NCBI RefSeq assembly: GCF_003207815.1
Contig: NZ_NKTX01000015.1
Location: 1 to 59,971, forward strand
DNA: 59,971 nucleotides
Source of the DNA: Komagataeibacter oboediens
GTDB lineage: Bacteria; Pseudomonadota; Alphaproteobacteria; Acetobacterales; Acetobacteraceae
Direction: 5' to 3'
Shown: positions 29,768 through 39,138 of the stretch, in pieces
How positions within the stretch are numbered: the first letter of the stretch is position 1
Layout: every line of letters begins with the position of its first letter
The notes under the pieces: model-generated
What the model was told of the DNA's origin: nothing
Databases searched by the model: none
Seen by the model: only the letters and a program-made list of their open reading frames with translations
Program-made: the position numbers and the translations under genes

Positions 29768-30532
29768 ATGGGCCGCCGCCGTCAGCTTTACGAAGGAAAA
29801 GCCAAGATCCTTTTCGAGGGGCCCGAGCCGGGCACCCTGGTGCAGTATTTCAAGGATGACGCCAGCGCCGGGAACGGCGCGAAAAAGGGCATCATTACCG
29901 GCAAGGGAGTGCTGAACAACCGTATCAGCGAACACCTCATGCTGCGGCTGCACGATATCGGGATCCCCACCCATTTCATCCGCCGCCTGAACATGCGCGA
30001 GCAGCTGATCCGTGAAGTGGAGATCATTCCGCTGGAAGTCGTGGTGCGCAACGTTGCCGCGGGATCCCTGACCAAACGGCTGGGCATTCAGGAAGGCACG
30101 CGCCTGCCGCGCCCGATCATCGAATTCTATTACAAGAACGACGCCCTGGGCGATCCGATGGTGAGTGAGGAACACATCACTGCCTTCGGCTGGGCCTGCC
30201 CGCATGACATGGAAGACATCGTGTCGCTGAGCATGCGCGTGAACGACTTCCTGTGCGGCCTGTTCATGGGCATCGGCATCATCCTTGTGGATTTCAAGCT
30301 GGAATTCGGCCGCCTGTTCGAAGGCGACAACATGCGCATCGTGCTGGCGGATGAAATCTCGCCCGATAACTGCCGCCTGTGGGATGCCAAGACCAGCGAG
30401 AAGCTGGACAAGGACCGTTTCCGCAAGGACATGGGCAGGGTTGAGGAAGCATATCAGGAAGTCGCGATGCGCCTGGGTATCCTGCCCGAGGCCACGAATT
30501 CCGACATGAAGGGACCGGAGGTAATGCAATGA
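29768..30532 (+). CDS. purC: SAICAR synthetase
   Basis: PurC joins aspartate to CAIR with ATP, giving SAICAR. The 254-residue protein opens [20 protein letters not shown] and contains [41 protein letters not shown] and [14 protein letters not shown], matching the short bacterial form. Its stop overlaps the purS start (ATGA), beginning a run of overlapping genes purC-purS-unknown-purQ-purL. Confidence 0.97.
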   Translation: MGRRRQLYEGKAKILFEGPEPGTLVQYFKDDASAGNGAKKGIITGKGVLNNRISEHLMLRLHDIGIPTHFIRRLNMREQLIREVEIIPLEVVVRNVAAGSLTKRLGIQEGTRLPRPIIEFYYKNDALGDPMVSEEHITAFGWACPHDMEDIVSLSMRVNDFLCGLFMGIGIILVDFKLEFGRLFEGDNMRIVLADEISPDNCRLWDAKTSEKLDKDRFRKDMGRVEEAYQEVAMRLGILPEATNSDMKGPEVMQ

Positions 30533-30771
30533 AGGTGCGTGTGACCGTCATGCTGAAGGAAGGCGTGCTTGACCCGCAGGGCAAGGCGGTGGAACACGCC
30601 CTGCACGTGCTGGATTTTTCGAATGTGGGTGAAGTCCGCATCGGACGTGTCATCGAACTGGACATTGACGAAACCGACCGCGAACGCGCCCGCGCGCAGG
30701 CCGATGCCATGGCGCGCGCGCTGCTGGCCAATCTTGTGATCGAGGACTTCACGACGGAGGTTGTCGGATGA
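30529..30771 (+). CDS. purS: Formylglycinamidine ribonucleotide synthetase subunit PurS
   Basis: PurS is the small subunit that bridges PurQ and PurL in the three-part FGAM synthetase. The 80-residue protein shows [20 protein letters not shown] and [15 protein letters not shown], typical for PurS. Start and stop both overlap neighbouring genes by 4 bases. Its presence fits the short PurL (736 residues) rather than the large fused enzyme. Confidence 0.95.
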   Translation: MKVRVTVMLKEGVLDPQGKAVEHALHVLDFSNVGEVRIGRVIELDIDETDRERARAQADAMARALLANLVIEDFTTEVVG

Positions 30772-31151
30772 AGATCGCCCGCCTTCTTGCCCTTGGCTGC
30801 GTCATGGCCGTGGCCCTGCCGGCAGCCCATGCGTCCGCCCAGCGTGTCTCGCGCCTGACGGGAGAGCAGCTTGGTTCGCTGTGCACCAAGCCCACGGGGA
30901 CCGGCATCTGTGACGCCTACATCTCGGGCGTGGCCGATGCGGGCGCGCTTGACCACCTGTTCGAGCGTAATGCCGAAAAGGATACCAAGGACGTCGCGGC
31001 CTTCTGCATCGCCCCGGCCGCTGCCACGGCGGACATACGTGGCAAGGTTGTCGGCTGGATGAAGGATCACCGCGACGGGCTGTCCCGCCCGGCGGGGGAG
31101 GTCGTGTTCACCGCGCTGCATGAAACCTATCCCTGCGGCGGCAGCAAATGA
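30768..31151 (+). CDS. Exported Rap1a/Tai-like protein inside the pur operon
   Basis: This 127-residue protein has a signal peptide ([20 protein letters not shown], cleavage near AHASA). The mature part follows the Rap1a/Tai pattern: [54 protein letters not shown] and a terminal ETYPC, with four cysteines at family-like spacing. Named members are immunity proteins against type VI secretion amidases, but many relatives are orphans. It overlaps purS and purQ by 4 bases on each side, so it is translated with purine enzymes although exported. No effector gene is visible. Function unknown. Confidence 0.75.
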   Translation: MKIARLLALGCVMAVALPAAHASAQRVSRLTGEQLGSLCTKPTGTGICDAYISGVADAGALDHLFERNAEKDTKDVAAFCIAPAAATADIRGKVVGWMKDHRDGLSRPAGEVVFTALHETYPCGGSK

Positions 31152-31852
31152 AGGCGGCGATCGTAGTCTTCCCCGGCACCAACCGCGAACGTGACATGGC
31201 CATCGCCCTGCGTGGCGTGACGGGACACGCACCGGCCATGGTGTGGCACCGCGAGGACGCGCTGCCCGCGGGCACCGACCTTGTGGTGCTGCCCGGTGGC
31301 TTCAGCTATGGCGATTACCTGCGCTGTGGCGCGATGGCGGCACATGCGCCGGTCATGGCGGCCATCCGTGAATTCGCGGCGAAAGGCGGCCATGTCCTGG
31401 GCGTGTGCAACGGGTTCCAGATCCTGACCGAAGCGCAGCTCCTGCCTGGTGCGCTGCTGCGCAACGCGGCACTGCGCTTCCTGTCGCAGGACTGTTTCCT
31501 GCGTGTTGAGCGCAATGATACACCGTTTACCCGCCACTGGGCGAAGGGCGACGTGTTCCGCACCCCCATGGCGCATGGGGACGGCAATTACATCGCCAGC
31601 GCCGACACCATCCGCATGCTGGAAGACACGAACCGCGTGGCCTTCCGTTACGTGGCCGAAGATGGCCGCATGGACGAAGGCGACCCGCAGATCAACCCCA
31701 ACGGGTCGATGCACGCCATTGCCGGTGTGTTCAGCGAAAACCTGCGCGTATGCGGTATGATGCCCCACCCGGAGGATCTGGTTGATCCGCTGATGGGGGG
31801 CGAGGATGGTAAACCCCTGTTTACGGGACTTGTGGAGGCTCTGGTCGGATGA
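31148..31852 (+). CDS. purQ: FGAM synthetase glutaminase subunit PurQ
   Basis: PurQ releases ammonia from glutamine for PurL. The 234-residue class I amidotransferase has [19 protein letters not shown], the nucleophile region [23 protein letters not shown] and the catalytic His/Glu region [11 protein letters not shown]. It overlaps the Rap1a/Tai-like gene upstream and purL downstream (ATGA in each case). Confidence 0.97.
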   Translation: MKAAIVVFPGTNRERDMAIALRGVTGHAPAMVWHREDALPAGTDLVVLPGGFSYGDYLRCGAMAAHAPVMAAIREFAAKGGHVLGVCNGFQILTEAQLLPGALLRNAALRFLSQDCFLRVERNDTPFTRHWAKGDVFRTPMAHGDGNYIASADTIRMLEDTNRVAFRYVAEDGRMDEGDPQINPNGSMHAIAGVFSENLRVCGMMPHPEDLVDPLMGGEDGKPLFTGLVEALVG

Positions 31853-34059
31853 GTGCAAAGGTATCCCGCCCCGTTGATGAGGCACTGGCGCGCGAATTCG
31901 GCCTGACGGCGGAAGAATACGGCAATGTCCTGTCCATCATGGGGCGCACGCCCACATTCACGGAACTGGGCATCTTTTCGGTCATGTGGTCGGAACACTG
32001 CTCGTACAAATCGTCGCGCGCGTTCCTGAAGACCCTGCCGACGAAGGCCCCCTGGGTCATCCATGGCCCTGGCGAGAACGCGGGCGTGGTCGATATCGGG
32101 CAGGGGCTGGCCGCCATCTTCAAGATGGAAAGCCACAACCACCCTTCCTTCATTGAACCTTATCAGGGCGCGGCCACTGGCGTAGGCGGCATCCTGCGCG
32201 ATGTGTTCACCATGGGCGCGCGTCCTGTCGCCAACCTCAATGCCCTGCGTTTTGGCGACCCGAACAACCCGCAGACCCGCCGCATCGTGGATGGCGTGGT
32301 GCGCGGCGTGGGCGGTTACGGCAACTGCGTGGGCGTGCCCACGGTGGGCGGCGAGATCAATTTTCACCCCGCATATGACGGCAACCCGCTGGTCAACGCC
32401 ATGACGGTTGGCGTGGCGCGGCAGGACCGCATCTTCCTGTCGGCTGCCGCGGGTGTTGGCAATCCGGTCATCTATGTCGGGTCCAAAACCGGGCGCGACG
32501 GCATCCATGGGGCCACCATGTCGTCGTCGGAGTTTGACGAGGATGCGCTGGCCAAGCGCCCGACCGTGCAGGTGGGGGATCCGTTTGTTGAAAAGCTGCT
32601 GATCGAGGCCTGTCTGGAACTGATGGCGACGGATGCCATCGTGGCCATTCAGGACATGGGGGCGGCGGGGCTTACGTCATCGTCCGTTGAAATGGCGGGT
32701 AAGGGCGGCGTTGGCATCGACCTCGACCTTGACCACGTGCCGCAGCGCGAACGCGGCATGACGGCGTATGAAATGATGCTGTCCGAAAGTCAGGAGCGCA
32801 TGCTGATCGTGCTGCGCCCCGACCGTACGGAACAGGCCCGTGCCATTTTTGACAAGTGGGAACTGGATTTTGCCGTCATCGGCCACCTGACCGATACCGG
32901 CAACATCGTGATCCGCCACAAGGGGGAGGTCGAGGCCGACATTCCGCTGGCCCCGCTGGCGGATCAGGCCCCGGTCTATCACCGCCCGACCGCGCCCGCG
33001 CTGAAGCCGCAGCCGATGGAGCAGATCATCGACCCCGTTGGCGTGGAACAGGCACTGATCCGGCTGATCGGCTGCCCCGACCTGGCGTCGCGTGCATGGG
33101 TGTACAACCAGTATGACAGCACGGTGGGCGGGCAGACGGTCCGCAGGCCGGGTGCGGCCGATGCCGCGATCGTCAAGGTTGAGGATACGCAAATCGGTCT
33201 TGCCCTGACCACCGACTGCACGCCACGCTACTGCCGCGCGAATGCGAAGCTGGGCGGCGCGCAGGCCGTGGCCGAAGCCTGGCGCAACATTACCGCGACC
33301 GGCGCACGCCCGCTGGCGGTGACGGACAACCTGAACTTCGGCTCGCCTGAAAAGCCGGAGGTGATGGGCCAGTTCGTCGATGCCATCGCGGGCATGGGGG
33401 AGGCCTGCCGCGCGCTGGACTTCCCGGTCGTCAGTGGCAATGTCTCGCTGTACAATGAAACCCGCGCGCCGGATGGCACGTCGCAGTCCATCCTGCCTAC
33501 GCCCGCCATTGGTGGCCTTGGCGTGCTGGAGGACGTGCGCACGGCGGTCGGGCTGGAAATGCCCGATGAGTGCGACATCATGCTGCTGGGCGAGACGAAG
33601 GGCCAGCTTGGCCAGTCGATCTGGCTGCGTGAAATTCTTGGCGCGCAGGATGGTGAGCCGCCGGAACTCGACCTGGCCGCCGAACGGCGCAATGGCGATT
33701 TCGTACGCGGCCTGATCCAGAACGGCACCGTCATCGCCTGCCACGACGTGGCCGATGGCGGCGTGCTGGTGGCGGTGGCCGAAATGGTCATGGCGGGGCA
33801 GGCGGGATGCGTTCTGGGCGCGCCGCAGTCGGGCATGCGGCCCGAAGCCTTCTGGTTCGGCGAGGACCAGTCACGCTATGTCGTGGCCGTACGTGACGGG
33901 CAGGCGCTGACGACCCTTGCGGCACAGGCGGGGGTGCCATGTCGCAAACTTGGCCGTTCTGGCGGGCAGGGTTTGACATTGCCCAGTGGTTCCACAATAT
34001 CCAAGGCACGTCTGCTCGCGGTGCATTCCGAATTCTTTCCGCGACTGATGGACCGATAG
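31849..34059 (+). CDS. purL: FGAM synthetase large subunit PurL
   Basis: PurL uses ATP and PurQ-derived ammonia to turn FGAR into FGAM. The 736-residue protein has [59 protein letters not shown] and a second half with [16 protein letters not shown] and [14 protein letters not shown]. The length is that of the small PurL requiring PurS and PurQ. It overlaps purQ by 4 bases and is followed 19 bases later by bolA. Confidence 0.97.
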   Translation: MSAKVSRPVDEALAREFGLTAEEYGNVLSIMGRTPTFTELGIFSVMWSEHCSYKSSRAFLKTLPTKAPWVIHGPGENAGVVDIGQGLAAIFKMESHNHPSFIEPYQGAATGVGGILRDVFTMGARPVANLNALRFGDPNNPQTRRIVDGVVRGVGGYGNCVGVPTVGGEINFHPAYDGNPLVNAMTVGVARQDRIFLSAAAGVGNPVIYVGSKTGRDGIHGATMSSSEFDEDALAKRPTVQVGDPFVEKLLIEACLELMATDAIVAIQDMGAAGLTSSSVEMAGKGGVGIDLDLDHVPQRERGMTAYEMMLSESQERMLIVLRPDRTEQARAIFDKWELDFAVIGHLTDTGNIVIRHKGEVEADIPLAPLADQAPVYHRPTAPALKPQPMEQIIDPVGVEQALIRLIGCPDLASRAWVYNQYDSTVGGQTVRRPGAADAAIVKVEDTQIGLALTTDCTPRYCRANAKLGGAQAVAEAWRNITATGARPLAVTDNLNFGSPEKPEVMGQFVDAIAGMGEACRALDFPVVSGNVSLYNETRAPDGTSQSILPTPAIGGLGVLEDVRTAVGLEMPDECDIMLLGETKGQLGQSIWLREILGAQDGEPPELDLAAERRNGDFVRGLIQNGTVIACHDVADGGVLVAVAEMVMAGQAGCVLGAPQSGMRPEAFWFGEDQSRYVVAVRDGQALTTLAAQAGVPCRKLGRSGGQGLTLPSGSTISKARLLAVHSEFFPRLMDR

Positions 34060-34078
34060 GGCAGGAGTTTTAAGCCAG

Positions 34079-34312
34079 ATGGCAATGACGGCACAGGAAA
34101 TCGAAACCTATATCCGCGAAGCCCTGCCTGACGCGAAGATTACGATTGATGATCTGGCAGGCGATGGCGACCACTATGCCTGCCGTGTCGTGAGCGAGGC
34201 CTTCCGTGGCCTTCCGCGCGTGCGGCAGCACCAGTTGGTCTATAACGCGCTGCAGGGGCATATGGGCGGCAAGCTGCACGCCCTGGCGCTGCAGACACAG
34301 ACGCCCGACTGA
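34079..34312 (+). CDS. bolA: BolA-family protein
   Basis: This 77-residue protein has the BolA fold pattern ALPDAKITIDDLAGDGDHY, then VSEAFRGLPRVRQHQLVYNA and a conserved His near the C-terminus (LHALAL). By family knowledge BolA partners with CGFS monothiol glutaredoxins to bind and deliver iron-sulfur clusters. The adjacent grxD, 41 bases downstream, is the expected partner. The bolA-grxD pair after purL recurs in alphaproteobacteria. Confidence 0.93.
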   Translation: MAMTAQEIETYIREALPDAKITIDDLAGDGDHYACRVVSEAFRGLPRVRQHQLVYNALQGHMGGKLHALALQTQTPD

Positions 34313-34353
34313 CCTTACGCGATATCCTTACCCCCAAAGCAGGAAACGAAAAC

Positions 34354-34689
34354 ATGGCTGAAACAATCGCACAGCGCATCCAGGCGCAGATCGACGCCAA
34401 TCCCGTCATGCTGTATATGAAGGGTGACGCCAATTTCCCGCAGTGCGGCTTCTCCGCGCGCGTGGTGCAGGTGCTCAAGCACCTTGGCGTGCCGTTCAAG
34501 ACCGAAAACGTGCTGGCCGATCCCGAACTGCGTCAGGGGATCAAGGACTTCTCCAACTGGCCCACGGTGCCGCAGCTCTACATCAAGGGCGAATTCATCG
34601 GTGGCTGTGACATCGTGACGGAAATGTACCAGGCCGGTGAGCTGCAGAAGCTGCTGACGGAAAAGGGCATCGTCACGGCCGCGGCCTGA
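34354..34689 (+). CDS. grxD: Monothiol glutaredoxin (Grx4 type)
   Basis: This 111-residue protein has the monothiol active site CGFS at residues 31-34 and the downstream glutathione-binding segments WPTVPQLYIKGEFIGGCDI and VTEMYQAGEL. It should bind a 2Fe-2S cluster with glutathione and the neighbouring BolA and act in cluster trafficking. A strong terminator follows 32 bases after its stop, ending the purC-to-grxD unit. Confidence 0.96.
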   Translation: MAETIAQRIQAQIDANPVMLYMKGDANFPQCGFSARVVQVLKHLGVPFKTENVLADPELRQGIKDFSNWPTVPQLYIKGEFIGGCDIVTEMYQAGELQKLLTEKGIVTAAA

Positions 34690-34721
34690 TTGCGCCACGC
34701 GCCCATGGTGCGCCGATAGGG

Positions 34722-34757
34722 ACGGGCGGGACAGAAATGTTCCGCCCGTTCTTTTTA
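34722..34757 (+). terminator. Rho-independent terminator after grxD
   Basis: A 12-bp stem (ACGGGCGGGACA / TGTTCCGCCCGT, one G-T pair) closes on a GAAA tetraloop. It is followed by TCTTTTTA. This is the clearest terminator in the window and marks the end of the purine-bolA-grxD transcript. Confidence 0.95.
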
Positions 34758-34841
34758 TACCCAATTTTATACCGAACATCACTTGCGTCATGCCCGTGCT
34801 TTCGCCTAGCTTCATCCAGGTTTGAAAAACAAGGGGGCCTG

Positions 34842-35174
34842 ATGCGCTACAGTGACTTGCGTTTTGCTACAATGCTACTGCTTGGCGCAGGTCTTGTTGG
34901 CAGCATCGTGACACCCGCCCACGCCCGCACCCACGCCGTGACGGACAGTGAAGCGGACCGCCTGACACTTGGCGCGCTTATCGCGCCGCCGCCGCCCGTC
35001 CGGCATGTGACCTATCACCGTCGCGCGGGTGGTCATGCCGCCCCGGTGGTGATGGCGGCAAACCACAGTTCCGCTGCGCATACGCGGCATACGATGGTCC
35101 ACACCATCGTCTATCATCCGCATGGCACTGTTACCCACCACATTCACCCCACGGCCGCCCGGCACCGTACCTGA
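34842..35174 (+). CDS. Small histidine-rich exported protein
   Basis: This 110-residue protein has an N-terminal signal-like segment (MRYSDLRFATMLLLGAGLVG, cleavage near AHART). The mature part is rich in His, Thr and Ala, with His clusters such as HVTYHRRAGGH and HPHGTVTHHIHP. The histidines suggest possible metal binding, but this is inference. It has GGGGG-type spacing before ATG 34842 and lies alone after the grxD terminator. No family recognised. Confidence 0.55.
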   Translation: MRYSDLRFATMLLLGAGLVGSIVTPAHARTHAVTDSEADRLTLGALIAPPPPVRHVTYHRRAGGHAAPVVMAANHSSAAHTRHTMVHTIVYHPHGTVTHHIHPTAARHRT

Positions 35175-35189
35175 TATCCTGCCGTGCCG

Positions 35190-35588
35190 TCAGTACTGTC
35201 TGAAGGCATCGGGTATCCATTCCACGACATTGCCCGGCAGCACCGCGCCGACATCGAAGCGGATGCTGTCATAGGCCCAGTGCGGGTTGGCCGCGCATAA
35301 GAACTGCGCCGCGTTCATGATCCGCGCCACCTGTGACGGGCGAATGGCTTCCCCTGCCGCCAGCAGGGAGGGGCGGGCCTTGATCTCCGCGAACATCAGG
35401 CATCCTGCGCGCAGCGCCACGATATCCACCTCGCCCCACCGGGTGCGCGCACGGTGCAGCAGGACCTGCCAGCCACGGGCCTGCAGGTCCGCAATTGCCA
35501 GCCGTTCCGCCGCCATGCCATCGCTGAAGGCGCGCCTGCCGCGCCGCTGCCGGCCCGTTTGTGCGGGGCGGGCGTCCTGCTGTGTCAT
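35190..35588 (-). CDS. YraN / UPF0102 family endonuclease-like protein
   Basis: This protein of about 132 residues matches UPF0102, a restriction-endonuclease-like fold of unsettled role. Evidence is AAERLAIADLQARGWQVLLH, RTRWGEVDIVALRAG and LMFAEIKARPS, giving the E-x-D-(x)n-E-x-K nuclease pattern. The N-terminal 30 residues are basic and low in complexity. I start at 35588 (MTQQDARPAQ); an in-frame start at 35612 is possible. Confidence 0.85.
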   Translation of the reverse strand: MTQQDARPAQTGRQRRGRRAFSDGMAAERLAIADLQARGWQVLLHRARTRWGEVDIVALRAGCLMFAEIKARPSLLAAGEAIRPSQVARIMNAAQFLCAANPHWAYDSIRFDVGAVLPGNVVEWIPDAFRQY

Positions 35589-35698
35589 GCTTTGTTTTTC
35601 CTGTGGCGTCATGGGTATGTAAAACGTGATGGGTAGGATATAGCAGGCGGCCTGACCGGGCGGTCCGGGCATGGACCGGTACCGTGCGCCGGAACGGG

Positions 35699-37126
35699 AT
35701 GCGCGACATGATTTTTCATTTCCTGACCATATGGGATATTTGCCTGCTGCTGGTGCGCGTGTCCATTATCGTGGTGGTGGTGGTGCATGTGCTGCTGACC
35801 AAGCGGGATGTCGGGGCGTCCATCGGCTGGATCGGGGTGACCGTGCTCATGCCGCTGACGGGCGGCGTGCTGTATTCCATGTTCGGCATCAACCGTGTGC
35901 ACCGGCGGGCGCGGCGCATGGCGGGGCAGCACCCGTGGCGCAGCCGCACCACGTCATCGCAATGGCGCAGGGAGGAAACCGGGACGTTCGCGCCGCTTGC
36001 CTCCATGGCCGGGAAACTGACCGGGCGACCGCTGCTGGGGGGCAATGCGGTAACCCCCATGCATGATGGCGACAGCGTCTATCCCCGCATGCTGGCGGCC
36101 ATAAATAATGCGCGGCACAGCGTGCTGATGTGTTCCTACATCTTTCGCGATGACCGCATTGGGCGGCAGTTCTGCGATGCGCTGATCGCGGCCCATAAGC
36201 GGGGCGCGCAGGTGCGCGTGCTGGTTGATGGCGTCGGGTCGGGATATTTCAATTGTGGCGTGGGGCGGATCCTGCACCATGCGGGTGTGCCGGTGGGGCG
36301 GTTCATGCATTCCATGCTGCCGTGGCGCATGCCGTTCATCAACATGCGTGATCACAAGAAAATACTGGTGGTGGACGGGCTGACCGGGTTCATGGGCGGC
36401 CTGAACATTGGTGAGGAAAACATCGCCGCCTCCCGCCCCCGGCACCCGGTATCGGATACGCATTTCGAACTGAACGGCCCGGTCGTCCATCAGTTGAGCG
36501 AGGCGTTCGCGCGTGACTGGGCCTTTACCTGTGGCGAGGAACTGACGGCGGACATCTACTTTCCCCGGCAGGACAGCCACGGCCCCAGCCTGAGCCGCAT
36601 CGTCACCGCCGGGCCGGATATGGATCTGGAAAAGATCGAATACACCATGCTGCAGGCCTTTACGCTGGCGCAGCGCAGCATCCGGATCATGACGCCGTAT
36701 TTCCTGCCCGATGACCGGTTCCTGACCGCGCTGGCCCTTGCGTCCATGCGGGGGATCGAGGTGGATATCGTCGTGCCGTGGCACAGCAACCATACCCTGC
36801 TGGACTGGGCGCGGGCAGCCAACCTGCCGCGTTTTCTGGATTCCGGGTGCCGGATCTGGCTGGCGCGGCCGCCGTTCAACCATTCCAAGCTGATGGTGGT
36901 GGACCGGCACTGGTCATTCGTGGGCAGTTCCAACCTGGATGTGCGCAGCCTGCGGCTGAACTTTGAAATCAACCTCGAAATCTATGACGACGCGCTGGCG
37001 ACCATGATTGATGGGTTCATTGCCACCCACCGCCATGTGCGCATGACGCATCATGACCTTGATCGCCGGTCCTTTCCGCGCAAGATGCGTGACGCGGCGG
37101 CACGGCTGCTCCTGCCCTATCTGTAG
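35699..37126 (+). CDS. cls: Cardiolipin synthase (phospholipase D superfamily)
   Basis: The enzyme should make cardiolipin in the inner membrane from phosphatidylglycerol. Two hydrophobic segments at the N-terminus (about residues 4-30 and 38-60) precede two PLD domains. The HKD motifs are MRDHKKILVVDG, followed by FMGGLNIGEEN, and FNHSKLMVVDRHW, followed by FVGSSNLDVRSL. Length is about 475 residues. Starts at 35684 (GTG), 35699 and 35708 are all possible. A dispersed repeat lies just downstream. Confidence 0.92.
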   Translation: MRDMIFHFLTIWDICLLLVRVSIIVVVVVHVLLTKRDVGASIGWIGVTVLMPLTGGVLYSMFGINRVHRRARRMAGQHPWRSRTTSSQWRREETGTFAPLASMAGKLTGRPLLGGNAVTPMHDGDSVYPRMLAAINNARHSVLMCSYIFRDDRIGRQFCDALIAAHKRGAQVRVLVDGVGSGYFNCGVGRILHHAGVPVGRFMHSMLPWRMPFINMRDHKKILVVDGLTGFMGGLNIGEENIAASRPRHPVSDTHFELNGPVVHQLSEAFARDWAFTCGEELTADIYFPRQDSHGPSLSRIVTAGPDMDLEKIEYTMLQAFTLAQRSIRIMTPYFLPDDRFLTALALASMRGIEVDIVVPWHSNHTLLDWARAANLPRFLDSGCRIWLARPPFNHSKLMVVDRHWSFVGSSNLDVRSLRLNFEINLEIYDDALATMIDGFIATHRHVRMTHHDLDRRSFPRKMRDAAARLLLPYL

Positions 37127-37139
37127 GAAACCACTGATG

Positions 37140-37222
37140 AAACAGAGGTTTCTGGGGGCCGCCGTTTTTCAAGAGGCGGCGTTTCCCGAATATCCCTGAA
37201 CCAAGCGTCACCAGACCCGTCT
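37140..37222. repeat. Dispersed hairpin repeat downstream of cls
   Basis: GCCGCC (37158-37163) and GGCGGC (37175-37180) form the GCC hairpin. Outer arms AGAGGTTTCTGG (37144-37155) and CCAGACCCGTCT match the 21361 copy with substitutions. The smaller second hairpin is degenerate. It sits between the converging cls and EEP genes. Confidence 0.65.
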
Positions 37223-37248
37223 GTCTGTCCGGACAATGGGTAACGGGG

Positions 37249-37947
37249 CTAGCGCGTGGGCTTCAGCAGGACCGAGATGGGGCGGTGGTCGGATGCGTAA
37301 TTCTCGATTACATGGCGTTCGACACAGGTCAGACCGCGGACAAGGCAGCGGTCCAGCCGGATGGGCAGCATGTCGGCCATGCGGTGCGTCGGCGCGCGTG
37401 GCCCCACGTCATGGAAATGGCGGATCAGGGCGGGACCGACCTGATTGAAATCCCCCAGGATGGCGGCCTGATGCGGCAGGATCTGCACCACCCGGCGCAA
37501 CTGCCGGCGGTTGAGCAGCTGCCCGTGCGACAGGTGGACGTTGGCCACCGTTACCGTCCCGCAATCCACGATCTGCGCCACGCGGCGGATCAGTGTGCCG
37601 GCGGGCAGGGTGCAGGTCAGCGGTTCGCGGCGATAGGGCCACGGGCTCCAGCACGCCAGCCCATGTATGCGGCCGGGCAGGGGGGAACGTGCGTAATGCC
37701 CGCCGATCAGGGTGGGCAGGGTGTCGATTTCCACCGTTGCTTCCTGCATCAGCATAAGGTCCGGCCGTTCGGTGCGGATCAGGTCGATCACGTCGCGCAC
37801 CGTCGCCCCGATGCGGCGCAGCAGGTTCCAGCTGACGATCTTGATCGCCTCGCCCTCGCGGTCGGGCGGGGTCAGGTCCATCTGCGGTGGCGAGCCATGG
37901 CGTGGCTGGATGGAGGGCAGGCGAAGATAGGGGCGGGCTAGGGTCAT
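37249..37947 (-). CDS. Endonuclease/exonuclease/phosphatase (EEP) family protein
   Basis: This 232-residue protein has the EEP superfamily pattern: IKIVSWNLLRRIG (Asn), LMLMQEATVE (catalytic Glu), VTVANVHLSHGQ, AAILGDFNQVGP (Asp-x-Asn) and a terminal NYASDHRPISV (Asp-His). The substrate could be a nucleic acid or a phospholipid; no signal peptide is evident. It overlaps the AI-2E-type permease by 4 bases (ATGA) on the same strand and may act with it or with nearby phospholipid genes. Confidence 0.85.
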   Translation of the reverse strand: MTLARPYLRLPSIQPRHGSPPQMDLTPPDREGEAIKIVSWNLLRRIGATVRDVIDLIRTERPDLMLMQEATVEIDTLPTLIGGHYARSPLPGRIHGLACWSPWPYRREPLTCTLPAGTLIRRVAQIVDCGTVTVANVHLSHGQLLNRRQLRRVVQILPHQAAILGDFNQVGPALIRHFHDVGPRAPTHRMADMLPIRLDRCLVRGLTCVERHVIENYASDHRPISVLLKPTR

Positions 37948-39020
37948 GGTTCGATAAACGGCTCGCGTATTTCGTCAGGGATGGGGTCCTTCGACCGGGG
38001 ATCGCCCGCGGCGAATTCGGCAGTCAGGGTATAGCCCACGCCAATCAGGACGGGACCAAGGAAAATTCCCAGCCCCCCGAATGTCAGGACACCCCCCAGC
38101 ACGCCCAGCACCGTCAGCAGGTAGGGCATCTGCGCGCCACGCGCAATGAACATGGGACGGATGATGTGGTCCGCCCCGGATACGATGATCGTGCCATACA
38201 GCAGCAGGAAAATGCCCCAGCCGGGATGGTGGGTCAGCAGCAGGAACACGGCGGCGGGAATCCAGATCAGCGGCGCGCCGATGGGCAGCACCGCGACAAA
38301 GGCGGTGACCGCGCCCAGCAGCACGGGGCTGGAAATACCCGCAATGGCAAAGCCGATGCACGTCAGGATGCCCTGTATGATGGCGGTGCCAAGAATGCCG
38401 TACACCGTGCCCCGGATGGTCCGGCCCACGATGCGCAGGATCCGTTCGGCATACACGCCCGCGATCCGCCGCACCACGGCCACGAAGGTGTTGCCCAGCG
38501 CGTCCCCCCCCAGCCAGAAGAAGAAGGAGATGAACAGCGCCATGGCCAGATGCGCCAGCCCGCTGGCCAGCTGCATCATGGCGCTGAGGATCGATTGCCC
38601 GATCCGTCCGGCATAGGGGCGCACGATCTGGTCTATGCTGCCGACATCAACCGACCATTTCTGCCATTTTTCAACAATTTCGGGGCCAAAATGCGGGATA
38701 TGCGCAATGCGCGCGGGCAGTTGCGGCAGGTGCAGCGTGCCCACGGTGTCCACCACGTACTGCAGGGTGGCCGGAACGTCGGCAATGCTGCTGGATACCA
38801 CCACCGCCAGCGGCACCACCAGCACCAGCGCGCACAGCACCGTCATGATCAGGGCAGCGGGCAGCAGCGACATGTGCCGCCGCAGCCGCATGAACACCGG
38901 CCATGTGGAAAAGGTCAGGATCGCAGCCCACAGCAGGGCGGTAAGGAACGGATACAGGATCAGGACGCAGCCGAATGCGATCCCCCCCAGCATCAGTCCC
39001 ATCATGATACGTTCGACCAT
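37944..39020 (-). CDS. AI-2E family (PerM/UPF0118) transporter
   Basis: This 358-residue inner-membrane protein has about eight hydrophobic segments. The paired N-terminal helices read FGCVLILYPFLTALLWAAIL, and the C-terminal signature is GAVTAFVAVLPIGAPLIWIP then FGGLGIFLGPVLIGVGYTL. The family was named after a proposed autoinducer-2 exporter, but members have varied roles, including ion antiport. It is co-directional and overlapping with the EEP gene downstream. Confidence 0.88.
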   Translation of the reverse strand: MVERIMMGLMLGGIAFGCVLILYPFLTALLWAAILTFSTWPVFMRLRRHMSLLPAALIMTVLCALVLVVPLAVVVSSSIADVPATLQYVVDTVGTLHLPQLPARIAHIPHFGPEIVEKWQKWSVDVGSIDQIVRPYAGRIGQSILSAMMQLASGLAHLAMALFISFFFWLGGDALGNTFVAVVRRIAGVYAERILRIVGRTIRGTVYGILGTAIIQGILTCIGFAIAGISSPVLLGAVTAFVAVLPIGAPLIWIPAAVFLLLTHHPGWGIFLLLYGTIIVSGADHIIRPMFIARGAQMPYLLTVLGVLGGVLTFGGLGIFLGPVLIGVGYTLTAEFAAGDPRSKDPIPDEIREPFIEP

Positions 39021-39048
39021 AGCGGTGGCGTATCCCCTCCTGCCATTA

Positions 39049-39078
39049 AACGAAAGACAAATGTTCAGGACTTTCGTT
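39049..39078. promoter_or_regulatory. Short inverted repeat in a divergent promoter region
   Basis: AACGAAAG (39049-39056) and CTTTCGTT (39071-39078) are perfect 8-base inverted repeats separated by 14 bases. They lie between the divergent AI-2E-type permease and sseA. They could be an operator; no regulator gene is adjacent. Confidence 0.3.
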
Positions 39079-39138
39079 CCCGTGCCGTATGCTGCACCTT
39101 ATTGTGCGACACGCAATTCCTAAAGACCGGGAGAAGGT

